NCBI GenBank assembly: GCA_016808115.1
Contig: JAEQBH010002448.1
Span: 496,001 to 560,000 of the forward strand
Direction: 5' to 3'
Length of the DNA stretch: 64,000 nucleotides
Source: Tetrastigma voinierianum
Taxonomy: Eukaryota; Streptophyta; Magnoliopsida; Vitales; Vitaceae
The first letter of the stretch is position 1; each line of letters begins with the position of its first letter. The translations under genes and the position numbers were made by a program. Below, in pieces: positions 60,879 to 64,000 of the stretch. The notes below the pieces were generated by a model. That model had not been told where the DNA came from. It was given only the letters and a program-made list of their open reading frames with translations, and ran no database searches.

Positions 60879-61240
60879 GAATTAGTCAACATGAGCTCAA
60901 GTGTGAAGCCCATGTGGACATGTGGCATCTCCGAATTGGATGAAAATCCAAAATGGGTGGAAAAGGGGATAAGGGTAATCCTCTCAACCAATGGGAGGTT
61001 GACAGTGGCGTGAGGAGATGAGAATTAATTGAAAAAAGAAAAGGCAAATCTTCCTACGTTTTTTTGGTAGTGCGATGCGTGGAGGGAATCATATTTTAGA
61101 GAGAGAAGCTCCAACTTCTCTCTAAATTTCGGCGTTGGGGATAGTCGAGTTCACCGTCGAAGCGAAAAGAAAGCAAAGTGGCAGCCACATGTCGAGTGCG
61201 AGAATTAGTCAACATGAGCTCAAGTGTGAAGCCCACATAG
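60879..61240 (-). repeat. LTR-related fragment, first part, with a ~325-bp tandem duplication
   Basis: gaattagtcaacatgagctcaagtgtgaagccca appears at 60879 and 61202. Between them are tggacatgtggcatctccg, ctctcaaccaatgggagg and agagagaagctccaacttctctct (61100-61123). The second copy is split by the LTR 61241-63312 and goes on at 63313. Confidence 0.7.
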
Positions 61241-63312
61241 TGCAAGACCCGAGAAATTCCAATTTGGAAAGAGCGAAATAAATAATTTAGATCAAAAATC
61301 AGAGATTTATTTTCTAGATCTCGGATGACAAAGCAGTTTACATAGTTAAGAGATGGGTCTCTCGCGAGAAATCAAGGTAGCCGTCGAATTTCGTCGGAAT
61401 TAAGAGGCGATCGGGTTGACACGTTTTCAAGGCATCACATTTGGTCTTAGTAAAACGATATTCGATGTGACAAAAGTCACATATAACACGTACTCATGTG
61501 CCATATGTAGCATGAGTAGAGAAATGATGACAATGGACGGCCGATATAGTGTCGAATGTCAAAACTGGGAAAAGAGGGATATAATTGGTATTAAAGGAAA
61601 AGATTAAATGATAATAGGACAAAAGAGGCATAGTGTCATCTCTTTGATTCAAAAGGCCAAAAGATGCAGTAGCTAAAAAAAAGGAAACGAGCAGCAGCAA
61701 AAATGGAGTTTTTTTAGAGAGAGAGTGTAACTTCTCTCTAGGTTTACGGGTGATTGGACCGTCGAAATCCTTCGGGCCAAGAAGGAAAGGCGCTCGCGGA
61801 GACTCGATGTGGAATTGGTTTTAGGGAACGACAAACTACGTGAGGTAGGAGATTTATCCTACTTGAGTTTACTTTATTTAAGTGTATTTATGATGTTGAG
61901 TTAATTGAGGAATTAGGTGAGTGGCCGTTTGATCAGTCCCAAATCTTGGAACCGAATTATTAGAAAATTTTGAAACTCAAATTATTGTGTAGCCGTGACC
62001 GTGAGGGGCTGTTTGGGGTGTTAATTGTATCAGTGTGCAACAAATTGTATTGTGATATGCATAGTAGGAAGTAGTGCCATTGAAATTCGGGTTCACAAAG
62101 GGAATAGATGATTGGTGATTTCTGGGAATGGCCATGAAAGTTTCACTATTCAGGAATAGGTGTCCACAAATAATTTTTGTGAAATCATGTGTTTGGTTGA
62201 GTAATTTAAATCGGAGTTGCTCGTGTTGATCGTGCCCGTGAGCTAATTTTGATGTAATTGATGGTGAAATTACATGACATGTTTGTGTGATTTAAATTAT
62301 GTGAATATATACATGATTATATATTTACATGTTTTATAAGATACATGGAATTGGCATCATGCATTTCCATATGCAGGGCATCCTAGAGCAGTAGGAGTGA
62401 GTGCATGAGGTGATTCTTGAAGAGTGGTTTCGAGGGTTGACTAACGATAATATTATCGGAGGGTAGTTCATATAAAATATCAATCGTCGAGATCGGACCA
62501 ATTGATATACATCGGAGGTTGTCCCTTTAAAAGATCATCGAGGAACGGATCCAGTAATAATAGTATATCGGAGGGTTGTCCACAAATAATATAAACAAAT
62601 ATCTTTGTTGAAAATAATGTTTCTCATACGTGGCTTAGGCAAGTGTGAGGGAGTCGGTGAGGACTCGGGGTATGAGTTGATCATGTAGACATTCAGGTAG
62701 GATCACGCATTTACTTGAATGTATGTTTTCATTGGAGCATTGCATATGCACTTAGGTGGAGAGTAGCCAGCGGGTGAGTTCCACTATTGAGCATTATCTT
62801 ATCTGTCGAGGGAACATATTTTTCGAATGCGGGAGCGTCACGAAGGAAGCGGCTGTCGCGGGGCAGCTTTAGAAGAAAGCCGGGGTGTGGCTATGTTATC
62901 ATGATGTATTAAATGTATTAGAATTCTAGAATTTTAATATATGTTGTGTAAGAGCAAATAATGAACTCTTGTAACTATGATACATAGTTGATATGTTTAT
63001 GAGTATGGTTTTATGGGCGAGTGGCGTTTACTCATGTTACGGTTATATTGGATAGATGGAATATATGTTGTGAGTATAAATGTAGAGACTGAGGTCATTT
63101 TTACTGCAGCCTTAGTTGTATAAGAGACCACCTGCGTGGTTATTGATGTTGGTGGGGTAGGGTTATATCTGGTGATATGTATTGGGTAGAGCTCCTCATG
63201 CAAAGGAGACTCTGCCCGATTTTCGTGAAGAGAAATGTCGAGTGTGGCATTCCATGAAGTGTTCCGCGGGTTGATGGGTGATCAACGGACCCTCGGGGTT
63301 TGAGGCGTCACC
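61241..63312 (-). mobile_element. Solo LTR (TGTGACGCC family), complete
   Basis: Plus-strand reading starts TGCAAGACCCGAGAAATTCC and ends TTTGAGGCGTCACC (terminal A changed). It is 2072 bp and collinear with 10636-12617 throughout. It has tgtgacaaaagtcaca (61466-61481), the agagag...cttctctct pair (61716-61739), gaattagctaatttt-like words, the cggagggttgtcc array (62440-62590) and ggcttaggcaagtgtgaggg. It splits the duplicated fragment around it. The target-site duplication is unclear. Confidence 0.85.
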
Positions 63313-63603
63313 GCGTGGACATGTGGCATCTCGGTGGATAGAAAATCCAAAATTGATAGTAAGAGGATAAGGCAATCCTCTCGACCAATGAAGAGAGAGG
63401 TTGACAGTGGCAAGTGAGGGCCAGGGAATTAGTGAAAGAAAAAGACATCTTTTCTCATTTTTGGCTAGTACGTACAGTGGAGGGAAAATCAGATTTTTAA
63501 AGAGAGAAGCTCCAACTTCTCTCTAGATTTCCCAGCGTTCGGACCGTCGGTTCTCGTCGGGGCAAGAAGCAAAGTTGCTCTACGCTGCAAGGGCTACGCG
63601 TGA
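63313..63603 (-). repeat. LTR-related fragment, second part (continuation of 60879-61240)
   Basis: gtggacatgtggcatctcgg, ctctcgaccaatgaagagag and agagagaagctccaacttctctct (63501-63524) match 60914-61200 in order. It is cut at 63604 by another LTR start. Confidence 0.75.
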
Positions 63604-63936
63604 TGTGATGCCCCAAAATCGGGGTGTCTCGTTGACAACCTGTCAACTCGCGGAATACTGGTGGATGTCGGGTAACTCGACACCACTCAGCATCGAGGGC
63701 GAAGTCTTCTTTGTACGAGAGCTCTACTGAATACAACTTTGTCTAAACAATTTTACAATGACGCATGGGTCCACGTAATGACCAAAATAATTAGCCCACT
63801 TGGGCCCCTGCATCAATACTACATAAAATATATCATTATATCTGATAGTTAAAGTTAATAAATTACTCTTTACCAAACATATATCAAAATGTACAATTTC
63901 TAATACATGTTATACAAAAGTCTCTACCAAAGCCAC
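63604..63936 (+). repeat. LTR (TGTGACGCC family), 5' part
   Basis: It starts TGTGATGCCCCAAAATCGGGG, then cgttgacaacctgtcaactcgcggaatac. It runs to atacatgttatacaaaagtctctaccaaagcc and is then replaced by a second LTR start. Confidence 0.8.
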
Positions 63937-64000
63937 CGTGACGCCCCAAAACTAGGGTGTCTATTGACAACCCGTCAACCCGCGGAATACTCGTGAATGT
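63937..64000 (+). repeat. LTR (TGTGACGCC family), 5' end at window edge
   Basis: It starts cGTGACGCCCCAAAACTAGGG, then tgacaacccgtcaacccgcggaatactcgtg, and is cut by the window end. It sits inside the preceding LTR, so it is probably nested. Confidence 0.75.

Noticed and set aside
60417..61013. 198-codon open frame, the longest on the plus strand
   Set aside because: It begins inside one LTR, crosses its TTTCACA end and runs into the next repeat. Its homologous stretches in sister LTRs are not open.

Overview
This window looks like plant nuclear DNA from a woody eudicot. It is AT-rich and crowded with nested LTR-retrotransposon debris, (TA)n microsatellites and tRNA-derived SINE-like pieces. 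Its one recognisable host locus is a broken coiled-coil NLR (CC-NB-LRR) resistance gene. The leucine-rich repeats of that gene (words such as IWHHQLPLDSFSNLRILKV and LKHVFDLQG) are of the At4g27190/RPS2-like type that is greatly expanded in grapevines. Vitaceae is therefore my best guess, by inference. No intact protein-coding gene was found.

Layout. Positions 1-5170 hold decayed LTRs. Positions ~4957-13512 are segmental-duplication copy A, whose partner copy B lies at ~25344-28110. Copy A carries two insertions that copy B lacks: a 3.46 kb element (6547-10004) and a clean 1982-bp solo LTR (10636-12617) with a 5-bp target-site duplication. Another LTR (13513-15984) sits at the exact point where A/B similarity stops. 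Positions 16355-24414 are a nested block. A Copia remnant on the minus strand is split inside its integrase by a 2-kb solo LTR, and a Ty3/gypsy chromovirus-like element (19472-24414, minus strand, with two ~335-bp LTRs, PBS, PPT and decayed gag-pol) abuts or interrupts its LTR-like flank. Positions 24415-42000 are mostly AT-rich non-coding DNA with local duplications, minisatellites, SINE-like pieces, two truncated LTRs and a Copia reverse-transcriptase fragment.

The NLR locus spans ~42260-56870 on the plus strand. A ~112-bp tandem array lies directly before the start codon. Next comes a large, many-times-broken first exon (CC, NB-ARC with P-loop, kinase-2 and MHD motifs, first LRRs). After it come five separate LRR exons, at 48134, 50068, 52150, 53228 and 56792, which look like duplicated copies of one phase-0 module with the same borders. 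The intron before the last exon holds a broken endogenous pararetrovirus (caulimovirid-like) fragment flanked by ~450-bp direct repeats.

Positions 57764-64000 are a pile of further LTRs of the same TGTGACGCC...TCTTACA family seen across the window (about 13 pieces in total). None has any internal coding region attached. The repeated themes are solo-LTR formation, nested insertion and local tandem duplication, all around a decaying, modular resistance gene.
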